The notes beneath the pieces were generated by a model. That model had not been told where the DNA came from and did no database searches. It saw nothing but the letters and a program-made list of their open reading frames with translations. A DNA stretch of 64,000 bases from CAVVTR01 sp963751245 (GTDB lineage Bacteria; Acidobacteriota; Thermoanaerobaculia; Thermoanaerobaculales; Thermoanaerobaculaceae), in NCBI GenBank assembly GCA_963751245.1, contig CAVVTR010000007.1:1-64000 (forward strand), given 5' to 3'. This document shows positions 1 through 9,959 of the stretch, one piece after another (within the stretch, counting starts at the first letter, position 1; every line of letters starts with the position of its first letter). The translations under genes and the position numbers were made by a program.

Positions 1-377
1 GGGTTTGGTTGAAGCTGGAAGAACGCCACCGCCAAAAGCAGTAAGCCCACCACTATTAGGAAGTAACCGATTGCTAAAATTCCCAAGAAGCCGCCGATGA
101 GCATGATCATACCTGCAGTGCTAAACAGTTTAGTGGTTGATTTGTCAGCAATTGAGATAAGTGAGCGACGGGCAAGATATGTAGCTATTATCGCTGTAAT
201 CCAGACTACAAGCCAGACGCCTAAAAGCCAATTAGGAAGGGCATAAGTGCAGCTATGTTTATGTTGTGGGTGTATGGCGCTTGTGTCAGGTGTTATATTT
301 GGCAGATCGGATAGGTTGCCGTTCCAGCCTGGGTATAGCATTCCAAAACAAAGAAGTGATGTTAGATAAAAACACAG
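1..377 (-). CDS. Partial membrane protein on compositionally foreign DNA
   Basis: An uninterrupted minus-strand frame runs from just after the TAA at 380-378 to the window edge, at least 125 codons, so its C-terminus is missing. It encodes a short hydrophobic stretch, then a polar loop (with NITPDTS and HPQHKH), then hydrophobic segments around LLGVWLVVWITAII and MIMLIGGFLGILAIGYF separated by a basic stretch (YLARRSL). This looks like a small polytopic membrane protein. The first ATG is at 341-339 and has no convincing Shine-Dalgarno (SD), so the true N-terminus may have been lost at the junction. GC is 45% by my count (171 of 377), against over 70% in all following genes, and codons end freely in A or T. 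I do not recognise the family. Either DNA from another organism was joined to this contig, or the segment was recently acquired. Confidence 0.6.
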   Translation of the reverse strand, partial: MCFYLTSLLCFGMLYPGWNGNLSDLPNITPDTSAIHPQHKHSCTYALPNWLLGVWLVVWITAIIATYLARRSLISIADKSTTKLFSTAGMIMLIGGFLGILAIGYFLIVVGLLLLAVAFFQLQPN

Positions 378-1670
378 TTAGGCCCGCGCCTCGGCCTCCC
401 TCCCGGCCTCCACCATGATCCGGAGCACCGGCTCGGTCCCGGAGAACCGCACGAAGACGCGCCCACCGCCGCTCAGGCCGTCCTCTTCCGCCCGCACCGC
501 GGCGGCGAGCTCGGGCACGTCGTCGAGGGGCAGGCGGCGGCTCACGGGGACGTTGACCAGCAGCTGCGGGAAACGCTCCAGGTCGGCGAGCGCCTCGAGG
601 GGCGCGCCGGTCCGCCGGGCGATGGCCAGCAGGTGCGCCGAGGTGAGCAAGCCGTCCCCCGTGACGGAGTGGTGGGCGCAGATCACGTGCCCTGACTGCT
701 CGCCTCCCAGCGCCGCCCCCTCCCGCTGCATGGTGTCCCAGACCTCCCGGTCGCCCACCGCGCACCGGGCGAGGCGCAGCCCCTCCCGCCGCAGCGTGAC
801 CTCGAGGCCGAGGTTGGACATGACGGTGGCCACGACCGACCCTCCCGGCAGGACGCCCTCCCGGTGCAGGGCGCGCGCCCAGACGAGAAGGGCGTCGTCG
901 CCGTCGAGGACGCGGCCGGTGTGGGTCACGAGGATGGCGCGGTCGGCGTCGCCGTCGAGAGCGACGCCAGCGTCGGCGCCCCGGCGGCTCACCTCGTCCG
1001 CCAGCCGCTTCGGGAAGAGGGCGCCGCACTCCGCGTTGATGTTGGTCCCGTCGGGGCGGTCGTTGAGCACCCTGGGCTCGGCCCCCAGCGCGGCGAACAA
1101 CGGCCCGGCCACGGCGCTGGCGGCGCCGTTGGCAGCGTCGATGACCACGCGCATACCCTCCAGGGGGCGGGGCGGAAGGGTGTCCAGGAGAAGCGCGGCG
1201 TAGCGCTGCGGCAGGGCGCCGGCGACGGCGGGAAGCGCGACGCTCGGGACGCCGTCGGCGATGGCAGCCAGGCGCTCCTCGAGGAGGCTCTCCGCCTCCA
1301 CGGACCACTTCGCGCCCCCGGCGTCCACCAGCTTGATGCCGTTGTCCTCGGCCGGATTGTGCGACGCGGAGATGATCACGCCGGCGTCGTAGCCACCCCC
1401 GGCGCGCAGGAGCCGCGACACCGCCGGCGTCGGCAGCACGCCGCCCCACGTCACCGTTCCGCCGGCGGCGAGGAAGGCGCCGCCCAGCCACTCGGCCAGG
1501 ACGCCGGTGGACCGCCTGGTGTCGCCGGCCATGAGGATCCTGGCGGCCCCGCCGCGGCTGCGGAGGTGCCCCGCCAGGGCGGCGCCGAGACGCGTGACGG
1601 TGTGCCGGTCCAGCGGCGGCTGCAACGCCACGCCGCGGATTCCGTCGGTACCGAAGAGCCTCTCCGTCAC
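378..1670 (-). CDS. glmM: Phosphoglucosamine mutase, C-terminus clipped
   Basis: Converts glucosamine-6-phosphate to glucosamine-1-phosphate for UDP-GlcNAc, peptidoglycan and LPS synthesis in the cytoplasm. The protein opens with RLFGTDGIRG. It carries the phosphoserine loop SASHNP (catalytic Ser103), the metal loop DGDADR and the phosphate-binding loop RFSGTEP. The GTG start at 1670 overlaps the TGA of the YbbR gene as GTGA. At 430 residues it is about 15 short of typical GlmM: only 16 residues follow GTEP, where E. coli GlmM has about 30. The stop TAA (380-378) is formed by the first bases of the AT-rich segment, so the native C-terminus has been replaced at the junction. Gene order folP-cdaA-ybbR-glmM is the conserved one, which makes the assignment secure. 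Confidence 0.93.
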   Translation of the reverse strand: MTERLFGTDGIRGVALQPPLDRHTVTRLGAALAGHLRSRGGAARILMAGDTRRSTGVLAEWLGGAFLAAGGTVTWGGVLPTPAVSRLLRAGGGYDAGVIISASHNPAEDNGIKLVDAGGAKWSVEAESLLEERLAAIADGVPSVALPAVAGALPQRYAALLLDTLPPRPLEGMRVVIDAANGAASAVAGPLFAALGAEPRVLNDRPDGTNINAECGALFPKRLADEVSRRGADAGVALDGDADRAILVTHTGRVLDGDDALLVWARALHREGVLPGGSVVATVMSNLGLEVTLRREGLRLARCAVGDREVWDTMQREGAALGGEQSGHVICAHHSVTGDGLLTSAHLLAIARRTGAPLEALADLERFPQLLVNVPVSRRLPLDDVPELAAAVRAEEDGLSGGGRVFVRFSGTEPVLRIMVEAGREAEARA

Positions 1671-2347
1671 CTTTGCTTTCCCCTCTTCTGCTCGACCTTC
1701 GCGGGAGTCACCGAGACGTTCACCCGAACGGCCAGCGGCTCCTCGATCCGGGCCAGCGGAAGGGGGGATCGTACCGCAACCACCGTCTCGACGTTACCCT
1801 CGGCGCCGTCCACGGAGACGGGGTCCGTGGTGACGCTCTGCAAGGTCTCCAACTGCAGGCGCGGGCCGGAGACCAGGACGGAGGGCGGGTCCGCCGTCAC
1901 CTCGCCGACCTCGAACCCCTCCGCCGGGTCGCCCACGACGCGGGGCCTGACGGGCACCGAGCGGCGGACCAGCCGCTCCAGGCGCAGTGGCACCTCCGGC
2001 GGCGAGATGGCGATGACCTGGACGCCGTCGGGGAGGTTCACGTCCCGGCTGTCCACGGGGAACTCGTGCTCCCCCTCGCCGGCGCCACGCAGGTCGATGA
2101 CGACGCCGGTGTCGGTGGAGTCCAGGGTACGCAGGCGCCGCAGCGGCCCCCGGACGCGAACGGTGAGGAACCGCGGCACCTCGGAGGTGATCACCATCTG
2201 CGCGGGGACATTGACCAGGGTCACCGAGGCGTCGATCTGCTTCTCCGAGATCCGCTCGCGCCGCTCCAGGGCGGTGCCGTACCACACGACGCAGGCGAGC
2301 AGGAGCGCGACCAGCATGGTGCCGGGAAAGCGTGGCCGGAGCCTCAC
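1667..2347 (-). CDS. YbbR-domain membrane-anchored regulator of CdaA (CdaR-like)
   Basis: 226 residues from a GTG at 2347 that overlaps the cdaA stop as GTGA. A single N-terminal membrane segment (MLVALLLACVVWYGTAL, about residues 10-27) anchors a beta-rich extracytoplasmic part with two or three YbbR repeats (for example VPAQMVITSEVPRFLTVRVRG). In Firmicutes the homologue CdaR binds and modulates the diadenylate cyclase CdaA, and the gene lies between cdaA and glmM, as here. The longer upstream frame has shadow-like composition and no membrane start, so it was rejected. The role is inferred from family and context. Confidence 0.85.
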   Translation of the reverse strand: MRLRPRFPGTMLVALLLACVVWYGTALERRERISEKQIDASVTLVNVPAQMVITSEVPRFLTVRVRGPLRRLRTLDSTDTGVVIDLRGAGEGEHEFPVDSRDVNLPDGVQVIAISPPEVPLRLERLVRRSVPVRPRVVGDPAEGFEVGEVTADPPSVLVSGPRLQLETLQSVTTDPVSVDGAEGNVETVVAVRSPLPLARIEEPLAVRVNVSVTPAKVEQKRGKQR

Positions 2348-3144
2348 AGAGCCCTCCCCGAGCGCCCGAGGAACACGAGCTCGAGCAGGAGGTCCCTGAG
2401 GGCCCGCCGGTCCAGGTTCGCGTGGAGCCGCCCCCCTTCGGCGACCGACAGGGCGCCCCTCTCCTCGGAGACGACCACGGCCACGGCGTCCGTTTCCTCC
2501 GTGACGCCCAGGGCGGCGCGGTGCCGCGAGCCGTAGGTCGTCGAGAGGTCGGCCCGGGTGGACAGCGGCAGGAAGCACCCCGCCGCCGTGATGCGGTTGC
2601 CCTGCACGACGGTGGCGCCGTCGTGCAGCGGCGTCCCGGGAGTGAACACGTTGACGAGGAGATCGTAGGAAAGACGCGCGTCGATGGGGATGCCGGTCTC
2701 CACGTAGGTGCGCAGCCCCTCATCGCGCTCGATGACGATGAGCGCCCCGTAGCGCCGCGCGACCAGCGTCTCGCAGGCGAGGACGATGTCGTTGATGAGC
2801 ACGCGCCGGGGCGACAGCGCCGAGGTCCAGCGCAGCAGCGGTGTTCGTCCCACCGCCGCCAGCACCCGCCGGATCTCGTGTTGGAAGAGGACGATGATGG
2901 CGAAGGGAAGGTAGAACAGAACCTCGCGGAGGATGGTGGCGAGGGTGATGAGGTCGAACGCCCGGGCGGCCACGTACACCGCCGTGACCACCAGGATCCC
3001 CCACAGCATCGGGATCGCCCGCGTGCCCCGCAGCACCACCAGCAGCAGGTAGAAGAGGACCGCGACAAGGAGGATGTCCACCAGGTCCCGGACGCCCACC
3101 TCGAGCTGCGTGACCTCGCGCAGGGCGGCGAAGAGCGTGCTCAC
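2344..3144 (-). CDS. cdaA: Membrane diadenylate cyclase (c-di-AMP synthase)
   Basis: Makes cyclic di-AMP from two ATP at the inner membrane; the messenger controls potassium and osmolyte balance and wall homeostasis. Three hydrophobic helices span about residues 20-90, followed by the DisA_N catalytic domain. The DGA motif is at 175-177 (PLHDGATV) and the RHR motif at 207-209 (GSRHRAALG). The length of 266 residues is normal for CdaA. GTG start at 3144 overlaps the folP TGA, and the stop overlaps the YbbR start, so the four genes are probably translationally coupled. Confidence 0.94.
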   Translation of the reverse strand: MSTLFAALREVTQLEVGVRDLVDILLVAVLFYLLLVVLRGTRAIPMLWGILVVTAVYVAARAFDLITLATILREVLFYLPFAIIVLFQHEIRRVLAAVGRTPLLRWTSALSPRRVLINDIVLACETLVARRYGALIVIERDEGLRTYVETGIPIDARLSYDLLVNVFTPGTPLHDGATVVQGNRITAAGCFLPLSTRADLSTTYGSRHRAALGVTEETDAVAVVVSEERGALSVAEGGRLHANLDRRALRDLLLELVFLGRSGRAL

Positions 3145-3953
3145 GCCGCCCCCCGGACCGCCGCCAGTACCGCGAGGAACTGGACCGTCGCGGCCACGTC
3201 GTGGACCCGGACCACAGCCCGCGGCAACCGGACCGTGTCCGCCAGGACCGCCAGGGAGCCGGGCAGGCGGTCCTCGACGGCGGCGCCGGAAAGGGCGCCG
3301 ATGAAGCCCTTCCGGGACGCACCCAGCACCACCGGGTGGCCCAGCGCCGCGAGATCGGAGGCGGCGCGCAGCAGGCTCACGTTGCCGGCGACGTCCTTGC
3401 CGAAGCCGATCCCCGGATCGAGGAAGATCCGCGAGGCCGGGATGCCCGCCGCCGCCGCGAGCTCGGCGCGCTCCGCCAGGTAGGCGTGCACCTCGGCGAC
3501 GACGTCGCGGTAGGTGGTGTCGTGCTGCATGGTCGCCGGCGTGCCCCTCATGTGCATGAGCACGACCCCGGCCCCCAGGGCGGCCACCAGGGGCAGCATC
3601 TCCGGATCGCGGCCGGCGGTGACGTCGTTGACCAGGACCGCGCCCGCGTCCAGCGCTCGCCGGGCCACGGTGGCCTTCGAGGTATCCACCGAGACGACCG
3701 TGCCGGGGAATCGGCGGACGAGGAACGCGACGACCGCCTCCACCCGCCCGGCCTCCACCTCCGCCGCCACCGGCTCCGCCCCGGGGCGCGTCGACTCGCC
3801 GCCCACGTCGACGATGTCCGCACCCTCGGCGACCAGGCGCTCCCCCCGGGCGAGAGCCGCGTCGACGGTCGCGTACCGGCCCCCGTCCGCGAAGGAGTCC
3901 GGCGTGACGTTGAGGATGCCCATCACCGCCGGACGTCCGCGGCTCCACCACAT
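3141..3953 (-). CDS. folP: Dihydropteroate synthase
   Basis: Condenses p-aminobenzoate with hydroxymethyl-dihydropterin pyrophosphate in folate synthesis. The TIM-barrel signatures are visible: MGILNVTPDSFADGG near the start, GGESTRPGA, SVDTSKA, NDVTAG, DPGIGFGKD and GASRKGFIG. I chose the ATG at 3953 (MWWSRGRP), which gives 270 residues and puts MGILNVTPDSF about ten residues in, as in the family; the extension to 4124 runs back into the divergent gene. First gene of the folP-cdaA-ybbR-glmM operon. There is no clear SD before this start, and a TACATT box lies about 27 bases upstream on the minus strand. Confidence 0.93.
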   Translation of the reverse strand: MWWSRGRPAVMGILNVTPDSFADGGRYATVDAALARGERLVAEGADIVDVGGESTRPGAEPVAAEVEAGRVEAVVAFLVRRFPGTVVSVDTSKATVARRALDAGAVLVNDVTAGRDPEMLPLVAALGAGVVLMHMRGTPATMQHDTTYRDVVAEVHAYLAERAELAAAAGIPASRIFLDPGIGFGKDVAGNVSLLRAASDLAALGHPVVLGASRKGFIGALSGAAVEDRLPGSLAVLADTVRLPRAVVRVHDVAATVQFLAVLAAVRGAA

Positions 3954-4093
3954 CGCACTGCGCTCGTCCAGCACGGTGCCAATGTACCCGACCGGAGTGG
4001 TTCCCGCCATCCCCCGAAGCGCTTCCGCCGGCCCGCCGCGGGGCCCGGGGAACCTCTGGTATGCTTCCGCTTCGTGCGAACGGGAGGGCTTCG

Positions 4094-5254
4094 ATGCGAT
4101 CACGGTGGTTGACGCTGGCAGCACTGGCCGCTCTGGGCGTTCTGGCCGGAGCTCCGGCCCAGGCTCAGGATCTGCTGAACGAGGCGCGTCGGTTCACCCT
4201 CGCCTACCTCACCTACTTCCCGGGCAGCTCGGTGGCGGTGGCGGTGGACTCCAACGGCGTCTCCATGGCGGGCCCGTATCAGGTGCTGACCGCGGTGCGG
4301 AGCCGCCCCGACAACGCGAACCCCGCCCAGCCGCTCAAGGACCAGCTCAGCCTGCTGGCCGACCCCGCCACGCGGACGTTCGTGGCCGGCGTCGTCTTCC
4401 CCCTGCAGAACGACGGCGCCCCGGTGACGCCGCGCAACCTGCCCGAGTTCGTCGAGAGCTCGCTACCGCCCGTCCTGCAGCAGCTGTTCTCCAGCCGGGC
4501 GCGCGTGGCCTGGCCCGGAGCCCCGACCCGCCCCACCGCGGTGGTGACCCTGGAGGCGGAGGTCGCCTCGGGCTACGGCTGGATGAAGATCCCCATCGCC
4601 GTGACCGCCGACGGCAAGTACCTGGCGGTGGGCGGCACCTGGCCGGTGGACCGCGATCCGCGGACGGTGCGCCGCGAGCGCCTGGCGGACGCCCCCATCG
4701 AGTGGGATCCGGGCCATGACAACGCCCCCCTCAAGCTGGTGGAGTTCTCGGACTACGAGTGCCCGGCCTGTAAGCACGGCTGGGGCGAGGTGAAGCCGGT
4801 GCTCGCCGCGCTCGGCGACAGGATCCGCCACGGGATGGTGAACTTCCCCCTGGTGATGAGCCACCCCTGGGCGTTCCGGGCCGCGGTGGCGGGTTACTGC
4901 GTGTTCTCCCTGTGGCCGGACAAGGCCATCGACCTCAAGGAGGACTTCTACCGGCTGCAGGACTCCCTCACCGTCGCGACTCTCGACGACTCCGTGTTCG
5001 GCTTCCTCAAGCAGCGCAGCTTGGACCAGGCCGCCTTCAAGAGCTGCTACTTCAGCGGCGAATACCTCGCCAAGAAGCCCCTGGACGCCGTGCTCCGGCA
5101 GCTGGACATCGGCTACCGGCTCGGCGTGTTCGCGACGCCGACCTACTTCGTCAACGGGGAGGCGATCTCCTTCGTGGACAAGAAGGTAGCCGAGAACCGC
5201 CTCAACCAGATCCTGGCCGCCGGAGGCGTCCCCGAGAACGCCCCGGGCGACTGA
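4094..5254 (+). CDS. Periplasmic DsbA-fold thiol-disulfide protein with novel N-terminal domain
   Basis: 386 residues. A signal peptide (MRSRWLTLAALAALGVLAGAPAQAQ) is followed by about 170 residues of unassigned sequence and a C-terminal thioredoxin-fold domain of the DsbA/DsbG-like type. The active site is CPAC (YECPACKHGW, about residue 225), with a later cis-Pro loop FATPTYFVNG. Likely role: thiol oxidation or isomerisation of exported proteins. Start chosen at 4094 because a GGGAGGG ribosome site lies 5 bases upstream; the ATG at 4061 lies inside a TATGCT box that is probably the -10 element. The gene stands alone, divergent from folP and convergent with mrp. Confidence 0.8.
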   Translation: MRSRWLTLAALAALGVLAGAPAQAQDLLNEARRFTLAYLTYFPGSSVAVAVDSNGVSMAGPYQVLTAVRSRPDNANPAQPLKDQLSLLADPATRTFVAGVVFPLQNDGAPVTPRNLPEFVESSLPPVLQQLFSSRARVAWPGAPTRPTAVVTLEAEVASGYGWMKIPIAVTADGKYLAVGGTWPVDRDPRTVRRERLADAPIEWDPGHDNAPLKLVEFSDYECPACKHGWGEVKPVLAALGDRIRHGMVNFPLVMSHPWAFRAAVAGYCVFSLWPDKAIDLKEDFYRLQDSLTVATLDDSVFGFLKQRSLDQAAFKSCYFSGEYLAKKPLDAVLRQLDIGYRLGVFATPTYFVNGEAISFVDKKVAENRLNQILAAGGVPENAPGD

Positions 5255-5273
5255 GCGGCGCGCCGCCGCTCAG
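5251..5273. terminator. Perfect 10-bp inverted repeat carrying both convergent stop codons
   Basis: CTGAGCGGCG and CGCCGCTCAG flank a 3-base loop. The TGA of the thioredoxin-fold gene lies in the left arm (5252-5254) and the TGA of mrp in the right arm (5272-5270 on the minus strand). There is no T-tract on either side, so it is not a canonical intrinsic terminator. It could still act as a bidirectional stop or an mRNA 3'-end stabiliser. Confidence 0.5.
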
Positions 5274-6313
5274 TCCCTGGCCACCGCCTTCGCCACCGCC
5301 TCGGCGAGGCCGACGAACGCCCGGGCGGCCTGCGAGTCGGCGTGGGCCACGACGATGGGCGAGCCCGCGTCGCCACCCACCACGATCTCCGGGTCGATGG
5401 GGATCTCCGCCAGGAAGGGCACGCCCAGCTGCTCCGCAGTCCGGCGGCCACCGCCGGCCTTGAAGATCTCGGTGCGCTCGCCACAGTGGGGGCACACGAA
5501 CGCCGACATGTTCTCGACGACGCCGAGCACGGGGACGTTGACCTTCTGGAACATGGCGAGCCCCTTGCGCGCGTCGATGAGCGCCACGTCCTGGGGGGTG
5601 GTGACGATGACGGCGCCGTCCAGCGGCACCTGCTGCGTCAGGGTCAGCTGCGCGTCGCCGGTGCCGGGGGGGAGATCCACGATCAGGTAGTCCAGGACGC
5701 CCCACTCGACGTCCTCGAGGAACTGCTGCATCGCCTTCATCACCATGGGCCCGCGCCAGATCACGGGGGTGTCGGGATCCATGAGGAACCCCAGCGACAT
5801 GACCTGGACCCCGTTGCCCTCGACGGGGAGGATCTTCTCATCGGGGGTGACGCGCGGCCGGTCGGTGCAACCCATCATCATCTGCTGCGACGGTCCGTAG
5901 ATGTCGGCGTCCAGCAGACCCACCGTCGCGCCGCTGCGGCGCAGCGCCAGGGCCAGATTGGCGGCCACGGTGGACTTGCCCACCCCGCCCTTTCCCGAGG
6001 CCACCGCGATCTTGTACCGCACCCCCGGCAGCACCGACGTGGCGGCGGAAGCTCCCGCCGGCTGGGGCGACTGGGCCGCCACCTTGATCACCGCCCGCTC
6101 CACGCCGTCGAGCGCCTCGACCGCGGCCCGGGCCTCACGCTCCACCTGCGCCCCCGCGTCCGGGTTGGCGGTGGTCATGGCGATCTCCACCGTCACCGTG
6201 CCGCTCTCGACGTCCACGCGGCGCACGAAGCCGAAGGACACGATGTCCCGGGTCAGTCCCGGGAACTTCACCTGCTTGAGGGCCTCGAGGACCGTTGCTT
6301 CACTCAGTGCCAT
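5270..6313 (-). CDS. mrp: Mrp/ApbC-family Fe-S cluster carrier ATPase
   Basis: 347 residues. The N-terminal 90 form a MIP18/DUF59 domain (VLEALKQVKFPGLTRDIVSFG). The rest is a deviant-Walker P-loop ATPase with GKGGVGKST, DADIYGPS, WRGPMVMKA and DLPPGTGDA, followed by the cluster-ligating CPHC pair (FVCPHCGERTEIF). The family carries and transfers Fe-S clusters to apo-enzymes in the cytosol. ATG at 6313 is preferred because GGGAGG precedes it; the ATG four codons upstream overlaps that ribosome site. The neighbouring MIP18-like gene belongs to the same process, and an IscS-type desulfurase is encoded at 22.3 kb. Confidence 0.93.
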   Translation of the reverse strand: MALSEATVLEALKQVKFPGLTRDIVSFGFVRRVDVESGTVTVEIAMTTANPDAGAQVEREARAAVEALDGVERAVIKVAAQSPQPAGASAATSVLPGVRYKIAVASGKGGVGKSTVAANLALALRRSGATVGLLDADIYGPSQQMMMGCTDRPRVTPDEKILPVEGNGVQVMSLGFLMDPDTPVIWRGPMVMKAMQQFLEDVEWGVLDYLIVDLPPGTGDAQLTLTQQVPLDGAVIVTTPQDVALIDARKGLAMFQKVNVPVLGVVENMSAFVCPHCGERTEIFKAGGGRRTAEQLGVPFLAEIPIDPEIVVGGDAGSPIVVAHADSQAARAFVGLAEAVAKAVARD

Positions 6314-6375
6314 GCTGCCTCCCATCCCGAAGACGACGACCCGTCACGCCGACGGGCCTCACGAAGCCTTCCGCC

Positions 6376-6678
6376 TCAGCTCCAACCCAGCTCGCGGCGC
6401 ACGCGTTCCGAGGCCATGCCCGGGTTCCACGGCGGGTCCCAGACCACCTCGACGGCCACGTCCTCCGTCCCGGCGTGGTGCCGGACCGCCTCCGTGATGT
6501 CCTGGGAGATCCGCTGGACCAGCGGACAGCCCCTCGTCGTCAGCGTGAGCTGCACCCGGACGGCGCCGTCCGGGGAGACGTGGACACCGTACACGAGCCC
6601 CAGGTCCACGACGGAGAAGGGCAGCTCGGGATCCATCACCGTGGACAGCGCGCTCCAGACCGTTTCTTCAGCAATCAT
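6376..6678 (-). CDS. MIP18/PaaD-like Fe-S maturation factor (DUF59)
   Basis: 100-residue single-domain protein with the family pattern VMDPELPFSVVDLGLVYGV near the N-terminus and the conserved cysteine in TTRGCPL. Homologues (SufT, PaaD, human MIP18) help insert Fe-S clusters into target proteins. It shares its fold with the N-terminus of Mrp encoded just downstream, and overlaps the plsC stop as ATGA. A free-standing partner for Mrp is the likeliest role. Which target it serves cannot be told from sequence. Confidence 0.85.
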   Translation of the reverse strand: MIAEETVWSALSTVMDPELPFSVVDLGLVYGVHVSPDGAVRVQLTLTTRGCPLVQRISQDITEAVRHHAGTEDVAVEVVWDPPWNPGMASERVRRELGWS

Positions 6679-7451
6679 CGGACGTTCTCCCGGGGCGGTG
6701 ATCCCGCCCCCGTGGTGTTGCCGCCGGGCGCCTCCGCCCCGCTCCGGAGCCGCTCGACCTCGGCCCGCACCACTTCGATCAGCTCCCGCTTGCCGGTCAC
6801 TCCGAAGCCCTCGGTGGAGACGGGTGCGCCGAAGCGCACGGTGACCGTCCCGGGACGCAGCAGGTAGCTGTACTTCGGCAGGCAGCGGCGCGGCCCCTCA
6901 AGGCCCACCGGCACGATGCGCAGGTGCCCCTTGAGGGCGAGCAGGAACCCGCCGCGCTGGAAGGGCAGCAGCTCGCCGTCCACCGACCGGGTCTCCTCGG
7001 GAAACACGAGCACCGGGCGCCCGGCGCGGATCCTGGCGGCGGCCTCCTCGAAGGACTTGATCGCCTCCCGCCGGTGCTCCCGGTCCACCGGAATGAAGCC
7101 CATGGACGAGATCGCCCAGCCAAAGAAGGGGATCGAGAACAGCGACTTCTTGGCCAGGAAGCGCACCTGCGTCGGAACGGCCGCGAGGAGCGCCGGGATG
7201 TCGAGCCAGGACTCGTGGTTGGCCATGTAGATCACCGGCTCGTCCCTGGGGACCTCTCCGGCGCCCTCCACCCGCAGCCTCACCAGCCCGGCCACGAGGA
7301 TGATGCGCGCCCACAGCCGCGAAGCCCGGAGGGTGAGGTCGCCCCGGGGGGGGATGAACCCGACCACGGCGCCGTAACCACCCAGGATCACTGTGTCGAC
7401 GATCGCGATCACCGCGGCGAACAGCGTGAGGACCACGCGGAGAACCACCAC
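6675..7451 (-). CDS. plsC: 1-acyl-sn-glycerol-3-phosphate acyltransferase
   Basis: 258 residues with an N-terminal membrane anchor (VVLTLFAAVIAIVDTVILGG) and the acyltransferase motifs NHESWLD (HX4D), GFIPVDRE and FPEETRS. It acylates lysophosphatidic acid to phosphatidic acid at the inner membrane. GTG start at 7451: a TACAAT box (7463-7458) sits six bases upstream and there is no SD, so the mRNA is probably leaderless. It leads a short operon with the MIP18-like gene. Confidence 0.88.
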   Translation of the reverse strand: MVVLRVVLTLFAAVIAIVDTVILGGYGAVVGFIPPRGDLTLRASRLWARIILVAGLVRLRVEGAGEVPRDEPVIYMANHESWLDIPALLAAVPTQVRFLAKKSLFSIPFFGWAISSMGFIPVDREHRREAIKSFEEAAARIRAGRPVLVFPEETRSVDGELLPFQRGGFLLALKGHLRIVPVGLEGPRRCLPKYSYLLRPGTVTVRFGAPVSTEGFGVTGKRELIEVVRAEVERLRSGAEAPGGNTTGAGSPPRENVR

Positions 7452-7457
7452 GGGGGA

Positions 7458-7463
7458 ATTGTA
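7458..7463 (-). promoter_or_regulatory. -10 box TACAAT for leaderless plsC
   Basis: TACAAT on the minus strand, then six bases, then the GTG start. This spacing puts transcription start at or next to the start codon. The -35 region is weak (ACCGGC at 17 bp spacing). Confidence 0.5.
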
Positions 7464-7496
7464 GACGATACGCCGGCGCGGCCGGTGACCCCGGGA

Positions 7497-9392
<1,896 letters not shown>

Positions 9393-9440
9393 GATCTCTC
9401 CAGCGTCCGGCGCGGCCCGGGGCGGCCGCTCATCCTGCTT

Positions 9441-9959
9441 TCACTTCCCGGAAAGCTCATGGATGCCGGGAAGATTCCCCCAGCGCCCATCGTGCTCCAT
9501 GCCGCACCCCACCAGCCGTCCCTCACCCACGGGCCCCAGCACCACGTAACGGGGCTCCAGGGCCACCCGGCGCAGCGCGGGGCGGTCGACGAGGGCCGCC
9601 ACCTCGAGGCTGGCGGGCCCCTGCTGGGCCAGGTGCGTCATCAGGTACTGCTCGGTGACGCCCGAGTGGCAGATGTCCTTCAGGATGAGCGCGTGGGCGC
9701 CCTTCAGGTGAACGTGCGTGGCGAAGGAGAGCTCCACCGCCTCGCCCTCCTGACCGCTCTCCTTCGTCAGGTGGACGAGCTCGAAGCGCACCGGCCCCTC
9801 GATTGCCCTGAGAAGGTCGGCCAGGAACACGGTGGCCCCCTTGAGGATCCCCACCAGCACCAGGTCCTTGCCGGCGTAGTCGTCGGCGACGCACCGCCCG
9901 ACCTCCGCGATGCGGCGGGCGATGATCTCCGGCTCTACGACCTGTCGAGGCGTCTCCAT
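9441..9959 (-). CDS. hpt: Hypoxanthine phosphoribosyltransferase family, altered active site
   Basis: 172 residues from an ATG at 9959 with a strong GGAGGAA site. It sits between tilS and ftsH, the usual place of hpt. The phosphoribosyltransferase fold is recognisable (VGILKGATVFLADLLRA, ALILKDICHSGVT). The PRPP loop reads LKDICHSG (93-100) where active enzymes have VEDIIDTG or VEDIIDSG: the first acid is Lys94 and the catalytic Asp is His98. The late DYNE-type motif is also changed, to EHDG. Standard activity is therefore doubtful; it may be a regulator or have altered specificity. The symbol is used for position and family only. Confidence 0.75.
   Translation of the reverse strand: METPRQVVEPEIIARRIAEVGRCVADDYAGKDLVLVGILKGATVFLADLLRAIEGPVRFELVHLTKESGQEGEAVELSFATHVHLKGAHALILKDICHSGVTEQYLMTHLAQQGPASLEVAALVDRPALRRVALEPRYVVLGPVGEGRLVGCGMEHDGRWGNLPGIHELSGK

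Noticed and set aside
4061..4093. ATG at 4061 as the start of the thioredoxin-fold protein
   Set aside because: It is inside a TATGCT box and would put eleven residues before a normal signal peptide; the ATG at 4094 has a GGGAGGG site at the right distance.
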